Positions 44,785-53,162 of a stretch of 64,000 nt of DNA are shown here, one piece after another. Source of the stretch: Synechococcus sp. BIOS-U3-1. Lineage in GTDB: Bacteria > Cyanobacteriota > Cyanobacteriia > PCC-6307 > Cyanobiaceae. How positions within the stretch are numbered: position 1 is the stretch's first letter; each line of letters opens with the position of its first letter. The stretch lies in assembly GCF_014279975.1 (NCBI RefSeq), contig NZ_CP047936.1, positions 248,001-312,000 on the forward strand, written 5' to 3'. Below the pieces are notes generated by a model, which made no database searches, had not been told where the DNA came from, and saw only the letters and a list, made by a program, of their open reading frames with translations. A program made the translations under genes and the position numbers.

Positions 44785-46227
44785 ATGCCTGTTGCTTCAA
44801 TTCGCTCTATTTGTTGCATCGGTGCTGGCTACGTAGGCGGACCAACCATGGCGGTCATCGCCGATCGCTGCCCTGACGTTCAGGTCACAGTCGTTGATAT
44901 CAACCAGACCCGCATCGATGCCTGGAACAACAGTGATCTGAGCAGGCTGCCGGTGTACGAGCCAGGCTTGGATGCCGTTGTTAGGCGTGCGCGAGGCCGC
45001 AACCTGCATTTCTCAACGGCTGTGGAAGAGGCGATCGCCGCAGCAGACATGGTGTTCATTTCGGTGAACACACCCACCAAAACCAAAGGGCTTGGTGCCG
45101 GTCAGGCCAGCGATCTACGTTGGGTGGAAGCCTGTGCCCGTCAGGTGACCAAATCGGCAACGGGCCACACGATTGTGGTGGAGAAAAGCACTCTCCCAGT
45201 TCGCACCGCGGAAGCAGTGAAGGCCATTCTGGCCTCTGCGGAGCAATCTTCTGATGGCTCCCAGGTCACGTTCGCGGTGTTGTCTAACCCTGAATTTCTG
45301 GCGGAAGGCACAGCAATCCAAGATCTTGAGTCCCCTGACCGGGTGTTGATCGGCGGAGAAGATCCTGATGCCATCGATTCTTTGGTATCTGTTTACAGCC
45401 ATTGGGTCCCTCAAGAACGGATTCTGCGCACCAACCTTTGGAGCAGCGAGCTCTCCAAGCTCACGGCAAATGCATTTCTGGCCCAGAGGATCAGCTCGAT
45501 CAATTCCGTTGCAGCCCTTTGTGAAGCCACTGGCGCTGATGTGCGTGAGGTGGCCCGGGCAATTGGCAGCGACAGCCGCATTGGTGCGAAATTTTTGCAG
45601 GCAGGCCCAGGTTTTGGTGGCAGTTGCTTCCAGAAAGACATCCTCAACCTTGTTTATCTCTGCAGGCATTTCGGGCTTCCCGATGTGGCCAACTATTGGG
45701 AATCGGTGGTGCAGCTGAATAGCTGGCAGCAGCACCGCATTGCTCGCACTGTGGTGCAGAAACTGTTCGGCACCGTCACCGGCAAACACGTGGCCATCCT
45801 GGGTTTTGCTTTCAAGGCTGACACCAACGACACCCGTGAAGCGCCGGCAATCCGAATTGCCAAGGACCTCCTGGAAGAGGGCGCTCAGCTCGCTATCCAC
45901 GACCCCAAGGTGGATTCGGAGCAAATTGCCCGTGACTTGCAGCTGCCCGCCAGCACAGAACCTGATGTGGAGTCAGGTCTTACTCGGGCGGCACTGAGTG
46001 GTGAGGGCACCTGGTGGCCCAGTGACGACATCGCCTCTGCGATCAAGGGAGCTGATGCCGTAATCATCCTCACGGAGTGGAATCAATATCGAGAGCTCAA
46101 TTGGGCGGTACTGGCTCCATTAATGCGTCAGCCCGCCTGGGTGTTTGATGCCCGGTCTGTCGTCACACCTTCTGAGATTCAAGCTGCTGGTCTGAACCTC
46201 TGGCGCGTGGGTGAAGGCCAGCCATGA
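44785..46227 (+). CDS. UDP-glucose 6-dehydrogenase (eukaryote-like clade)
   Basis: 480 aa. NAD-binding ICCIGAGYVGGPTMAVIA, FISVNTPTKTKGLG, EKSTLPVRTAEAV, FAVLSNPEFLAEGTAI, SSELSKLTANAFLAQRISSI, and the active site GPGFGGSCFQKDILNL with catalytic Cys. The C-terminal domain has ILGFAFKADTNDTREAPA. The GGPTMAVIA and NTPTKTKG motifs resemble animal and plant UDP-glucose dehydrogenases rather than the shorter bacterial Ugd. It makes UDP-glucuronate, and its 3' end overlaps the downstream epimerase gene by 4 bases. Confidence 0.92.
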   Translation: MPVASIRSICCIGAGYVGGPTMAVIADRCPDVQVTVVDINQTRIDAWNNSDLSRLPVYEPGLDAVVRRARGRNLHFSTAVEEAIAAADMVFISVNTPTKTKGLGAGQASDLRWVEACARQVTKSATGHTIVVEKSTLPVRTAEAVKAILASAEQSSDGSQVTFAVLSNPEFLAEGTAIQDLESPDRVLIGGEDPDAIDSLVSVYSHWVPQERILRTNLWSSELSKLTANAFLAQRISSINSVAALCEATGADVREVARAIGSDSRIGAKFLQAGPGFGGSCFQKDILNLVYLCRHFGLPDVANYWESVVQLNSWQQHRIARTVVQKLFGTVTGKHVAILGFAFKADTNDTREAPAIRIAKDLLEEGAQLAIHDPKVDSEQIARDLQLPASTEPDVESGLTRAALSGEGTWWPSDDIASAIKGADAVIILTEWNQYRELNWAVLAPLMRQPAWVFDARSVVTPSEIQAAGLNLWRVGEGQP

Positions 46228-47246
46228 CCCTTCCAGTTTTGGTGACAGGTGCCGCCGGTTTCATCGGAGCAGCCCTCAGCTTGCGGTTGCTTGAGCGAGG
46301 GGAGAAAGTGGTCGGTGTCGATAACCTCAACAGCTACTACGACCCCCAACTCAAACGTGCGCGCCTTGCACGGATTGAGGAAGTAGCTCCACCAGATGCC
46401 TGGCGGTTTGAGCAGCTGGCACTGGAGGATGGTGAAGCCTTGATGCCATTGTTCGCGTCAGAGCAGCCACGGGTGGTGGTCAACCTGGCAGCACAAGCTG
46501 GTGTTCGCTATTCACTGGAGAATCCAGCTGCCTACATCCAGAGCAATCTGGTGGGTTTTGGGCAAATCCTTGAAGGTTGCCGCCATCACGGAGTGGAGAA
46601 CCTGGTCTACGCCTCCAGCAGTTCGGTGTATGGCGGCAATCGCAACCTGCCGTTCCATGAACGCCAGCCTGTCAATCACCCGGTGAGCCTCTACGCCGCA
46701 AGCAAGAAAGCTAACGAGCTGATGGCTCACACTTACAGCCACCTCTATGGCTTGCCTGCAACCGGACTGCGTTTTTTCACCGTCTATGGCCCCTGGGGCC
46801 GGCCGGATATGGCACCGATGCTGTTTGCCAAGGCAATTCTTGCGGGCGATCCGATCAAGGTGTTCAACCACGGAAAGATGCAGCGTGATTTCACCTACAT
46901 CGACGACATCGTCGAAGGGGTCCTTCGCTGCTGCGATAAACCAGCAACAGCCAATCCCGACTTCGATCCGCTTCAGCCTGATCCGGCATCGGCCGCAGCC
47001 CCGCATCGGTTGTTCAACATCGGTAACAGCCAGCCCACTGAATTGCTGCGCTTCATTGAGGTGATGGAGCAAGCGCTGGGCAAAGAAGCGATCAAGGATT
47101 TCCAGCCGATGCAGCCTGGTGATGTGGTGGCGACTGCTGCGGATACCCAGGCTCTTGAGGAGTGGGTGAGCTTTCGTCCCAGCACTCCGATCGAAGAAGG
47201 TGTGGATCGCTTTGCACGTTGGTATCGGGAGTTTTACGACGTCTGA
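46224..47246 (+). CDS. UDP-glucuronate 4-epimerase-type SDR
   Basis: 340 aa. Extended SDR: VLVTGAAGFIGAALSLRLLE, GVDNLNSYYDPQLKRARL, VNLAAQAGVRYSLENP, YASSSSVYGG, SLYAASKKANELMAH (catalytic Tyr-x-x-x-Lys) and FFTVYGPWGRPDMAP. DNLNSYYD plus AGVRYSL and GPWGRPDMAP are the features of the GlcA 4-epimerase group. Directly after UDP-glucose dehydrogenase with overlapping ends, it would give UDP-galacturonate. The combined pair is common in capsule loci and supplies an acidic sugar, matching the heparinase-like gene. Confidence 0.92.
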   Translation: MTLPVLVTGAAGFIGAALSLRLLERGEKVVGVDNLNSYYDPQLKRARLARIEEVAPPDAWRFEQLALEDGEALMPLFASEQPRVVVNLAAQAGVRYSLENPAAYIQSNLVGFGQILEGCRHHGVENLVYASSSSVYGGNRNLPFHERQPVNHPVSLYAASKKANELMAHTYSHLYGLPATGLRFFTVYGPWGRPDMAPMLFAKAILAGDPIKVFNHGKMQRDFTYIDDIVEGVLRCCDKPATANPDFDPLQPDPASAAAPHRLFNIGNSQPTELLRFIEVMEQALGKEAIKDFQPMQPGDVVATAADTQALEEWVSFRPSTPIEEGVDRFARWYREFYDV

Positions 47247-47275
47247 GTTTGATCGCCACTGGCCCGAACTCTTCT

Positions 47276-48043
47276 ATGGCCATCTGGCTGAGCAAAATCC
47301 TGCCGTTTGCTCTGTTGCCAATTGGCCTCAGTTTGATTCTGCTTTTTGTGGGCTTGATCGGTCGCTGGCGCTGGCCAGTGATCACGGCTGTGGTCTTGCT
47401 TTGGCTGTTTTCGCTGGGGCTGGTGAGCCAGATCCTCTGGCGTTTGTTGGAAGCACCCTGGCAACGCCAATCGGCAGCCAAGGCTGAGAATGCTGATGCG
47501 ATCGTTGTGCTCAGTGGCGGACGTCACCCGGCTCCCGGCGCTGCGAAGGTCAGCGAGTGGCATGACCCAGATCGCTTTCTCGCAGGACTCGATCTGTATC
47601 GCAAGGGCAAAGCGCCGCGCTTGCTGTTTACCGGCGGTGCCAGTCCGTTCAGCCCAGGCCAGCCACTGGAAGGGGAGCGTTACTCAGAGGAAGCCAAGCA
47701 GTTCGGCATTCCTGCTGCGGCGATGCAGAGCACACCGCCCGTGGTCAACACAGCGCAGGAAGCCATTGGGATTCGCAAGCTGCTTCAGAGTCCTGATCGC
47801 TCAGCCAGCATCCAAAGAATTCTCTTTGTCACCAGTGCATTTCATATGCGCAGAGCCCAACGCTTGTTCGAACGCCAGGGGGTGAAGGTGATTCCATTCC
47901 CGGTGGATTTCCAGGCCCGTGGCCACTGGGCAGGGCCGATTTGGCGCGATCCCACCCAGTGGCTTCCGACCGCTGCGGCTCTTGATGGCAGCTCACGGGC
48001 CTTGCGTGAGTTGCTTGGCAGACTGGCTTATCGGGCCTGGTAG
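47276..48043 (+). CDS. YdcF-like (DUF218) membrane protein
   Basis: 255 aa from the ATG at 47276; an upstream in-frame start would overlap the epimerase gene by 85 bases and is unlikely. Two N-terminal membrane helices (ILPFALLPIGLSLILLFVGL; WPVITAVVLLWLFSLGLVSQ) precede the DUF218 domain: ADAIVVLSGGRHPAPG, RLLFTGGASPFSPGQP, STPPVVNTAQEAIGIRKLL and RILFVTSAFHMRRAQRLF. Members of the family are linked to envelope metabolism; the biochemical activity is not settled. It lies at the boundary of the glycan island and the core genes. Confidence 0.85.
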   Translation: MAIWLSKILPFALLPIGLSLILLFVGLIGRWRWPVITAVVLLWLFSLGLVSQILWRLLEAPWQRQSAAKAENADAIVVLSGGRHPAPGAAKVSEWHDPDRFLAGLDLYRKGKAPRLLFTGGASPFSPGQPLEGERYSEEAKQFGIPAAAMQSTPPVVNTAQEAIGIRKLLQSPDRSASIQRILFVTSAFHMRRAQRLFERQGVKVIPFPVDFQARGHWAGPIWRDPTQWLPTAAALDGSSRALRELLGRLAYRAW

Positions 48044-48078
48044 CTCTTCGTTTCCGGGATGGGTTTTCCTTTTACAGC

Positions 48079-48142
48079 AGTCAGGCTTGTTCGGGAGGTA
48101 TTGGTTAAGTGAATTACATGTAGCCTGACTTTGTAATTCACT
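48079..48142 (+). promoter_or_regulatory. Two interleaved inverted repeats before vapBC (operator or RNA pseudoknot)
   Basis: Arms A 48079-48087 (AGTCAGGCT) and A' 48122-48130 are exact complements. Arms B 48108-48118 (AGTGAATTACA) and B' 48132-48142 are exact complements. The order is A, B, A', B'. The inner pair B/B' ends 9 bases before the TTG start of the antitoxin, the usual site of an AbrB-type operator. The interleaved order could also fold as a pseudoknot in RNA. Confidence 0.5.
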
Positions 48143-48151
48143 GGTTGGGTC

Positions 48152-48385
48152 TTGAGAAGCGCGATCACCTCGCGTGGCCAAACCGTTATCCCAGTTGCGA
48201 TTCGTGAGCGCTTTGATCTGGGTCCATCTCAACGCTTGGAGTGGTTGGTTGAAGAGGACGGTTCGATTCGAGTGGTGCCTGTGGTGGCATCTCCCGTGCA
48301 GACCTTTCGCGGACAGGGTCGTGCAGGTGGCTCTACAGCGAGGCTCCTGGCAGATCGGGAGCTCGATCGAAACGCTGAAGGGTGA
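48152..48385 (+). CDS. vapB: AbrB/MazE-fold antitoxin (VapB type)
   Basis: 77 aa from a TTG at 48152; no ATG or GTG is available downstream of the in-frame stop until well into the domain. The swapped-hairpin DNA-binding segment is complete: SAITSRGQTVIPVAIRERFD, then LGPSQRLEWLVEEDGSIRVV. The C-terminal 30 residues (AGGSTARLLADRELDRN) would bind the toxin. It overlaps the toxin gene, the standard antitoxin-toxin order, and the inverted repeats just upstream are probable autoregulatory sites. Confidence 0.88.
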   Translation: MRSAITSRGQTVIPVAIRERFDLGPSQRLEWLVEEDGSIRVVPVVASPVQTFRGQGRAGGSTARLLADRELDRNAEG

Positions 48386-48771
48386 TGCCAGCTTTTTGCC
48401 TCGATACCTCAGCAATCATTACCTTGCGAGATGACGAGCCAGGCGCAGAGCGCGTCGCCACGTTGTTGGAAGGACCTGATCTCTGTCTCGCCTGTTTCAT
48501 CACGCTCATGGAGGTGCTCTACCGGGTTTGGAAAGACGAAGGAGAGAGGAGTGGGCGTCTTGCTTATGAACAGTTGCAATCTTTGCAAATCCAATGGGTT
48601 GACCAGACAGAACCCTTGTTACATGAGGCCTCTCGAATCAAGGCGTCGCATCCACTTTCCGTTGCTGATGCCTGGATCGCTGCCACGGCGATCCTCAGTC
48701 GGGCAACGCTGCTGCATAAGGTCCCAGGATTTGAGGCCATGACTGAGCTGGATCAGGATTGGTTGGCTTGA
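48385..48771 (+). CDS. vapC: PIN-domain toxin (VapC type ribonuclease)
   Basis: 128 aa from the ATG at 48385, overlapping the antitoxin TGA; a GTG at 48382 is also possible. PIN active-site acids are visible: Asp in FCLDTSAIITL, Glu in FITLMEVLYRVW, and Asp in HPLSVADAWIAATAIL, with the C-terminal acidic patch before DQDWLA. VapC-type toxins cleave specific RNAs when the antitoxin is degraded. The complete acid set suggests an active toxin. It sits at the edge of the glycan island, between YdcF-like and photosystem genes. Confidence 0.88.
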   Translation: MPAFCLDTSAIITLRDDEPGAERVATLLEGPDLCLACFITLMEVLYRVWKDEGERSGRLAYEQLQSLQIQWVDQTEPLLHEASRIKASHPLSVADAWIAATAILSRATLLHKVPGFEAMTELDQDWLA

Positions 48772-48850
48772 AGACCATTGATGGCAAGAGCAGATCTTCG
48801 AGGGCTGCTCTGAGGGGGAGAGCGATTTCAGTTGATCGAACCAGCAGTTT

Positions 48851-49320
48851 TCAGCAGCGGTCGTAATAGCGCTTGCCATCCTCCCGTTTCTGGCGGTGTC
48901 GCCCTGCTTCTCTGCGGGAGTACTCGCTTGCTGTGGGTTTGGTCACGATCGGATCCTCATGCGCCACTTGTTGCCATAGCTTCCAGGGCGCCCAGCGCAC
49001 CGTGTGATTCACGCGGTTGTGCTTAATCAAATGGCACCAGTGCAAGCATCCGCACTTGGGGCAATACAACTCTTCTAGCCACTCATTCTCAGCACCAGAA
49101 CTGGATAGGCGTTGATGATCAGCTGGGCGCGTTTGGCTGAGATACCTCGCTGATGGAGTTGTTACGGCTGCAGTAGGTGCAGGTAGTGCTTTCTGCCGTT
49201 ACCTTCGATGTGCTGCTCTGGGTGGGCTGGGCAAAACAGTTGCCGCTTCTTGGCGCGGCGATTGCGCTTGGGCGAGTTCGAAACCTTGAAGGCGGCTGGC
49301 TTCCGGGTAAGAAGAACCAT
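48851..49320 (-). pseudogene. Broken cyanobacterial zinc-ribbon protein gene
   Basis: From ATG 49320 the frame reads basic text (SNSPKRNRRAKKRQLFCPAH, EQHIEGNGRKHYLHLLQP), reaches a TAA, continues in the same frame as QLHQRGISAKRAQLIINAYP, VLVL, and then needs a frame change to continue as NEWLEELYCPKCGCLHWCH, HNRVNHTVRWAPWKLWQQVA and EYSRREAGRHRQKREDGKRY. The parts form one continuous protein with Cys-x-x-Cys and Trp-rich zinc-ribbon features, as in small conserved picocyanobacterial proteins. One nonsense codon and one frameshift make it a pseudogene, unless they are sequencing errors. Confidence 0.75.
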
Positions 49321-49451
49321 CAGAGACTGCCTTTCCCCTCAACCGTATGCCGGCGAGGTGGCCTTTGTCTGTTGCCTATGCATGAACTGCATTGTTGGGA
49401 TCAAAGCTGATTGGATGGATTGATCCGCTGGGATGAATCTGCAAAAAACCA

Positions 49452-49475
49452 CAAAAAAACCGGGTGTGAACCCGG
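49452..49475 (-). terminator. Rho-independent terminator of the psbEFLJ operon
   Basis: The stem CCGGGT (49460-49465) pairs with ACCCGG (49470-49475) around a 4-base loop. On the minus strand it is followed by a run of seven T (plus-strand A at 49453-49459). It lies about 30 bases beyond the psbJ stop. Confidence 0.88.
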
Positions 49476-49506
49476 AACTTTGTTTAAAAAATAAGTGCCG
49501 AACAAT

Positions 49507-49707
49507 TCAGGCGGAACCAACACCGGTGTAAGACCCGTAGAAGAACAATCCGACAACAAAGATTGCAGCCATCCCTCCTGCAGTCGCGATCAGCCATAGA
49601 GGCAATGTGCCTTCTGTCCAGCGAGAGCGCCAAGCAACTGCTGGGCGACCATCGGGTAAACGATCGGGAATACGACCGTCGGGAAGACCTGATTTCTTAC
49701 CACTCAT
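49507..49707 (-). CDS. psbJ: Photosystem II reaction-center protein J
   Basis: 66 aa. The membrane helix [20 protein letters not shown] and the C-terminal GSYTGVGSA are typical of PsbJ. The N-terminus is extended ([20 protein letters not shown]) as in marine picocyanobacteria. The protein supports photosystem II assembly and electron flow in the thylakoid membrane. It is the last gene of psbE-psbF-psbL-psbJ, followed by the terminator at 49452-49475. Confidence 0.95.
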   Translation of the reverse strand: MSGKKSGLPDGRIPDRLPDGRPAVAWRSRWTEGTLPLWLIATAGGMAAIFVVGLFFYGSYTGVGSA

Positions 49708-49717
49708 GATTCAGACC

Positions 49718-49837
49718 TCAGTTGAAGAAGTAGCTGGAGAACAGAATGCCTGTGACGAACACAAACAGAAGACCCAGATAAAGGCTGGTCCGGTTGAGTT
49801 CAACCGGCAAGGTATTGGGATTTTTGTTGCGCTCCAT
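49718..49837 (-). CDS. psbL: Photosystem II reaction-center protein L
   Basis: 39 aa. N-terminal [20 protein letters not shown] and the single helix [19 protein letters not shown] are near-invariant PsbL features. The ATG is at 49837 and the TGA at 49718-49720, 10 bases before the psbJ start. PsbL helps stabilise the photosystem II dimer and the quinone A site. Its size is typical. Confidence 0.96.
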   Translation of the reverse strand: MERNKNPNTLPVELNRTSLYLGLLFVFVTGILFSSYFFN

Positions 49838-49860
49838 GGTGTCTCAGAACTGGTGGGAAA

Positions 49861-49998
49861 TCAGCGGCGAATGAATTGCATGGCGGCCAAAGCGCCAATA
49901 AAGAACACCGCGGGTACTCCCAGGGTGTGAAGGGCAAGCCAGCGAACCGTAAAGATCGGATAAACGCGGGGTTTTGAGGAGGTGGGTGTCTGCGTCAT
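49861..49998 (-). CDS. psbF: Cytochrome b559 beta subunit
   Basis: 45 aa. The helix reads [20 protein letters not shown] and then LAAMQFIRR; the His in WLALHTLG is the axial heme ligand. The N-terminus is [16 protein letters not shown]. The protein pairs with PsbE to hold the b559 heme in photosystem II. It sits between psbE (9 bases upstream) and psbL. Confidence 0.96.
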   Translation of the reverse strand: MTQTPTSSKPRVYPIFTVRWLALHTLGVPAVFFIGALAAMQFIRR

Positions 49999-50007
49999 GG
50001 AAAATCC

Positions 50008-50256
50008 TTATTTCAGGCGTAAGTCAAGATCCGACTTGCCTTCGAAGCGCTGACCAACCACAGGAGCTTTGCTCTCACTGGCTTGGTAATACGAGTCAGG
50101 GCGTGGGGTTCCGAAAGCGTCGTAGGCCAGGCCTGTAGACACAAACAGGAATCCAGCAAGGAAGATGGAAGGCAACGTGATTGCGTGGATCACCCAATAG
50201 CGAATACTGGTAATGATCTCGAAAAACGGACGTTCCCCGGTTGAGCCGGCGGCCAT
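50008..50256 (-). CDS. psbE: Cytochrome b559 alpha subunit
   Basis: 82 aa. The N-terminus [20 protein letters not shown] precedes the helix [20 protein letters not shown] with the heme-ligand His, and [10 protein letters not shown] on the lumenal side is the family signature. It is the first gene of psbEFLJ. Together with PsbF it is essential for assembling photosystem II. About 108 bases separate it from ycf48 upstream; a promoter there is expected but I could not identify one. Confidence 0.96.
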   Translation of the reverse strand: MAAGSTGERPFFEIITSIRYWVIHAITLPSIFLAGFLFVSTGLAYDAFGTPRPDSYYQASESKAPVVGQRFEGKSDLDLRLK

Positions 50257-50364
50257 GACTTCGGGTGTAACAGCTCAGTGATCTTAAGGGCAGGGGTCCG
50301 GCGACTGCGCCGGCTCCTGCCAGTTGGTTACAGAGCGTTGTTCGCCAAGCGGCCCCAGTCGCTC

Positions 50365-51375
50365 TCAGCTCGACGCTGACCAGCGCAGCATCAACCCGCG
50401 CTCACCTAGCAGAAACGCATGCTTCTGATTGCCTGTGTCGTCGAAAGCAAAGCGATTGAAGTTGGTTGGTGCTTGCACGCTCTCAGGGTCGCGCTCCCAG
50501 CTGTTGCCCTCATCTCGGCTGACCAACAGGGTGCCGTTACCACCGCTGGCCCAAATCGCTCCGTCATCAGACCAGGCCATGTCCATGTAGCCATAGCCGT
50601 TGGTGATGGGGATGATCGGCTTGCTCCAGTTCTCTTTGTCGGCTGCATCCTCGTTGAAGCGGATCTGTGCCCCACGAGCCACCATCCACAGCCGGCCGTC
50701 GGGCTGGTATCCAATGCTCTGCAGCCTTTGGCTGCTGACCCGCTGATGGACTTGCCAGACCGTCTGGCCTGGATCCCAGGTGGCGTAGAAGTTGCCCAAG
50801 CTGCTGACGCTGACGTAGGCGCCATCAGGACTCCGCCGCAGATCGCGAATGGAACCTGCGGCATCACTCACCTCAGCGTCCCAGCTGCCACCGCCGTCGC
50901 TGGTTCGGTACACAGCTCCCACATTGGTGGCTAGTTCCGCACTGTTTGGCCCAATGGCAGTGATCAGATAAGGCTCGCCTGGAAGCTTGGTATCCAAGAA
51001 CAAGCGCGTCCAGTTCTGCCCACCATCGGTGGTGTGCATCAGCAGTCCAGGTTGACCTGCAATCCAGCCGTCATCACCTTCGAAAGCGATGCTGATCAGG
51101 CGGAAGTTTTCTTCTTCTGGCAGATCCAGGCTGCGTTCATTCCAGCTGGCGCCACCGTCATTCGTTTCAAGAATTAGGCGGTTGCTGCCCACCAAATAGC
51201 CATGGTCGGCGCTGGTAAAGGCAACATCCAGCGGATTGGCCTGGGTGTTGAGATCGATCACCTGCCAGGGGCTTGCTGTTGCAGTGGGAACCTTGGTGGT
51301 GACGCAACCGCCGAGACCGAAGCCGATGCAGACCACGAGTGCCAACTTGGCCAGGGATTTGATCAGGGAATTCAT
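50365..51375 (-). CDS. ycf48: Photosystem II assembly factor Ycf48 (HCF136 homologue)
   Basis: 336 aa from the ATG at 51375. An upstream in-frame start at 51459 is rejected because the true N-terminus, SLIKSLAKLALVVCIGFGLGG followed by Cys, is a lipoprotein signal with LGGC lipobox. The mature part is a seven-bladed propeller with repeated TNDGGASWNE, TTDGGQNWTR, TSDGGGSWDA and SRDEGNSWER turns. Ycf48 binds precursor D1 during photosystem II assembly. The gene lies between rubredoxin and psbE on the same strand, the conserved cyanobacterial order. Confidence 0.94.
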   Translation of the reverse strand: MNSLIKSLAKLALVVCIGFGLGGCVTTKVPTATASPWQVIDLNTQANPLDVAFTSADHGYLVGSNRLILETNDGGASWNERSLDLPEEENFRLISIAFEGDDGWIAGQPGLLMHTTDGGQNWTRLFLDTKLPGEPYLITAIGPNSAELATNVGAVYRTSDGGGSWDAEVSDAAGSIRDLRRSPDGAYVSVSSLGNFYATWDPGQTVWQVHQRVSSQRLQSIGYQPDGRLWMVARGAQIRFNEDAADKENWSKPIIPITNGYGYMDMAWSDDGAIWASGGNGTLLVSRDEGNSWERDPESVQAPTNFNRFAFDDTGNQKHAFLLGERGLMLRWSASS

Positions 51376-51418
51376 GCCGGATTGAGAACGAAGGCAGGCT
51401 TGGAGCAATGCGGGTGAT

Positions 51419-51919
51419 CTAGCGCAGTGAATACAACGAGAGGAAGAAGGCAAATCCAAGAGCCAAGCTGCCGAAGATCAGCACATTCTTCTGTCCTGGG
51501 GTCAAACGATTGACGCCCAGGCCGAAATCGAGATTCTCTTCGAACCCACTGGCCTTGGAGCGAGGTCCAATGTCGCGGAAGGCGCCAACTCTGCTGCGGC
51601 AGACCGGGCAGCGGAACGCCAAAGCATCCAGCTGCTGAAAAGCAGTGCCCGATTCGATGCGCAGTTTTTTGACGCCTTCTTCAGGGTCGTAGACGAATCC
51701 GCAGCTACGGCATTCGAAACGGTGCGTGAGTGGATCACTTGGTTGTTCCGCCAGAGTCTTTTCTGGGGCGCGCACCTTTGTATCTGTTGAAGTCTCGACT
51801 GAAGGATCAGCTTCAGAGACTTGCTCCACCTCGTTGTCAGCAATTTCGGAAGCAGCAATTTTGGAACCAGAAATTGTCTGATTCGCAGGGTCCTGCGGTG
51901 CTTGTGGTTCGTCGCTCAC
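51419..51919 (-). CDS. rubA: Membrane-anchored rubredoxin (RubA type)
   Basis: 166 aa from the GTG at 51919; a longer frame to 51988 is open but has no conserved content. A low-complexity acidic N-terminal part (SDEPQAPQDPANQ..., EVEQVSEADPS) precedes the rubredoxin domain, with iron ligands in FECRSCGFVYDPEEGV and FRCPVCRSRVGAF. A single C-terminal helix (NVLIFGSLALGFAFFLSLYS) anchors it. Membrane rubredoxins of this type are needed for photosystem assembly. The gene is divergent from ndhC about 100 bases away and followed on the same strand by ycf48. Confidence 0.92.
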   Translation of the reverse strand: MSDEPQAPQDPANQTISGSKIAASEIADNEVEQVSEADPSVETSTDTKVRAPEKTLAEQPSDPLTHRFECRSCGFVYDPEEGVKKLRIESGTAFQQLDALAFRCPVCRSRVGAFRDIGPRSKASGFEENLDFGLGVNRLTPGQKNVLIFGSLALGFAFFLSLYSLR

Positions 51920-52021
51920 CGCTGATTGACCCAAGGGGGATACCACTCTATCGACGCCAGCTGGCCAAACGTCAGCTAAAGGCTGCAAATGCCAGACTGC
52001 ATGTCATTCCGATCAGCCCAG

Positions 52022-52384
52022 ATGTTTGTCCTTCCGGGGTACGACGCTTTCCTCGGCTTCCTGCTGATTGCAGCGGCTGTGCCTGTGTTGGCCCTGGTGA
52101 CGAACAAGCTTGTGTCTCCCCGGAGTCAGGTTGGCGAGCGTGAACTCACCTATGAGTCGGGCATGGAGCCAATTGGCGGAGCCTGGATCCAGTTCAACAT
52201 CCGCTACTACATGTTTGCGTTGGTCTTCGTGATCTTCGATGTGGAAACGGTTTTCCTCTATCCATGGGCCGTGGCATTCCACCGGCTAGGTATTTTGGCT
52301 TTCATAGAAGCCTTGGTGTTCATTGCCATCCTTGTGGTGGCTTTGGCCTATGCCTGGCGCAAGGGCGCCCTGGAGTGGAGCTGA
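52022..52384 (+). CDS. ndhC: NAD(P)H-quinone oxidoreductase subunit 3
   Basis: 120 aa from the ATG at 52022; an upstream start adds eleven non-conserved residues. Three hydrophobic helices: [40 protein letters not shown] and [20 protein letters not shown]. The conserved loop [20 protein letters not shown] lies between helices 1 and 2. NdhC is a membrane-arm subunit of the NDH-1 complex in thylakoids. The next gene, ndhK, starts 4 bases after the stop. Confidence 0.95.
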   Translation: MFVLPGYDAFLGFLLIAAAVPVLALVTNKLVSPRSQVGERELTYESGMEPIGGAWIQFNIRYYMFALVFVIFDVETVFLYPWAVAFHRLGILAFIEALVFIAILVVALAYAWRKGALEWS

Positions 52385-52388
52385 TCCC

Positions 52389-53162
52389 ATGACCTCATCC
52401 ATTGAACGTGCTGCAACAACAGGAGAACCCCCCTCGATTCAGGCGGTCCGCGATCTGAGGGAATCCAGCTGCGGACCTGTGGCTGGCGCTGCGGATGGTG
52501 TGCCGACCGTCACTCAGGACCTCAGCGAAAACATCATTCTCACGAGCTTGGATGATCTGCACAACTGGGCACGACTGAGCAGTCTTTGGCCACTTCTCTA
52601 TGGAACGGCTTGCTGCTTCATTGAATTCGCTGCCTTGCTGGGCTCACGTTTTGATTTCGATCGTTTCGGTCTTGTGCCGCGCAGTTCACCGCGTCAGGCC
52701 GATCTCTTGCTCGTCGCTGGCACGGTCACGATGAAGATGGCGCCAGCGCTGGTGCGTCTCTATGAGCAGATGCCTGAGCCCAAATATGTGATCGCCATGG
52801 GTGCCTGCACCATCACCGGTGGCATGTTCAGCTCAGACTCCACGACCGCCGTTCGCGGAGTGGACAAGCTGATTCCCGTTGACCTCTACTTGCCCGGCTG
52901 TCCCCCCAGGCCTGAAGCGATCTTCGATGCGGTGATCAAGCTGCGTAAGAAAGTGGCCAACGAATCCGTGGCAGATCGTCGTCTGCTAATTCAGACCCAT
53001 CGCTACTGCACGGTGGAGCATGCGATGACTCCTGTTGAGCCGATCGTCACCGGTGCTTACTTGCGTGCTGAAACTCAGGTTGCTGCACTCAAACCTGGCG
53101 CAGGATTGCCGATGCCTGCTTTGGAGACAGCTGAACCCGTCAAGATCCCTGAGGAGTCATGA
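52389..53162 (+). CDS. ndhK: NAD(P)H-quinone oxidoreductase subunit K
   Basis: 257 aa from the ATG at 52389. The cluster N2 cysteines are visible: [15 protein letters not shown] (two adjacent Cys), [14 protein letters not shown] and [15 protein letters not shown]. The C-terminal extension with [18 protein letters not shown] is as in picocyanobacterial NdhK. The N-terminus (about 35 residues) is not conserved, so the precise start is uncertain, but 52389 fits the 4-base gap from ndhC. It overlaps ndhJ by 4 bases. Confidence 0.95.
   Translation: MTSSIERAATTGEPPSIQAVRDLRESSCGPVAGAADGVPTVTQDLSENIILTSLDDLHNWARLSSLWPLLYGTACCFIEFAALLGSRFDFDRFGLVPRSSPRQADLLLVAGTVTMKMAPALVRLYEQMPEPKYVIAMGACTITGGMFSSDSTTAVRGVDKLIPVDLYLPGCPPRPEAIFDAVIKLRKKVANESVADRRLLIQTHRYCTVEHAMTPVEPIVTGAYLRAETQVAALKPGAGLPMPALETAEPVKIPEES

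Noticed and set aside
45115-45924. A 269-codon minus-strand open frame opposite the UDP-glucose dehydrogenase gene
   Set aside because: It is an antisense shadow; the plus strand encodes a complete dehydrogenase with all motifs.
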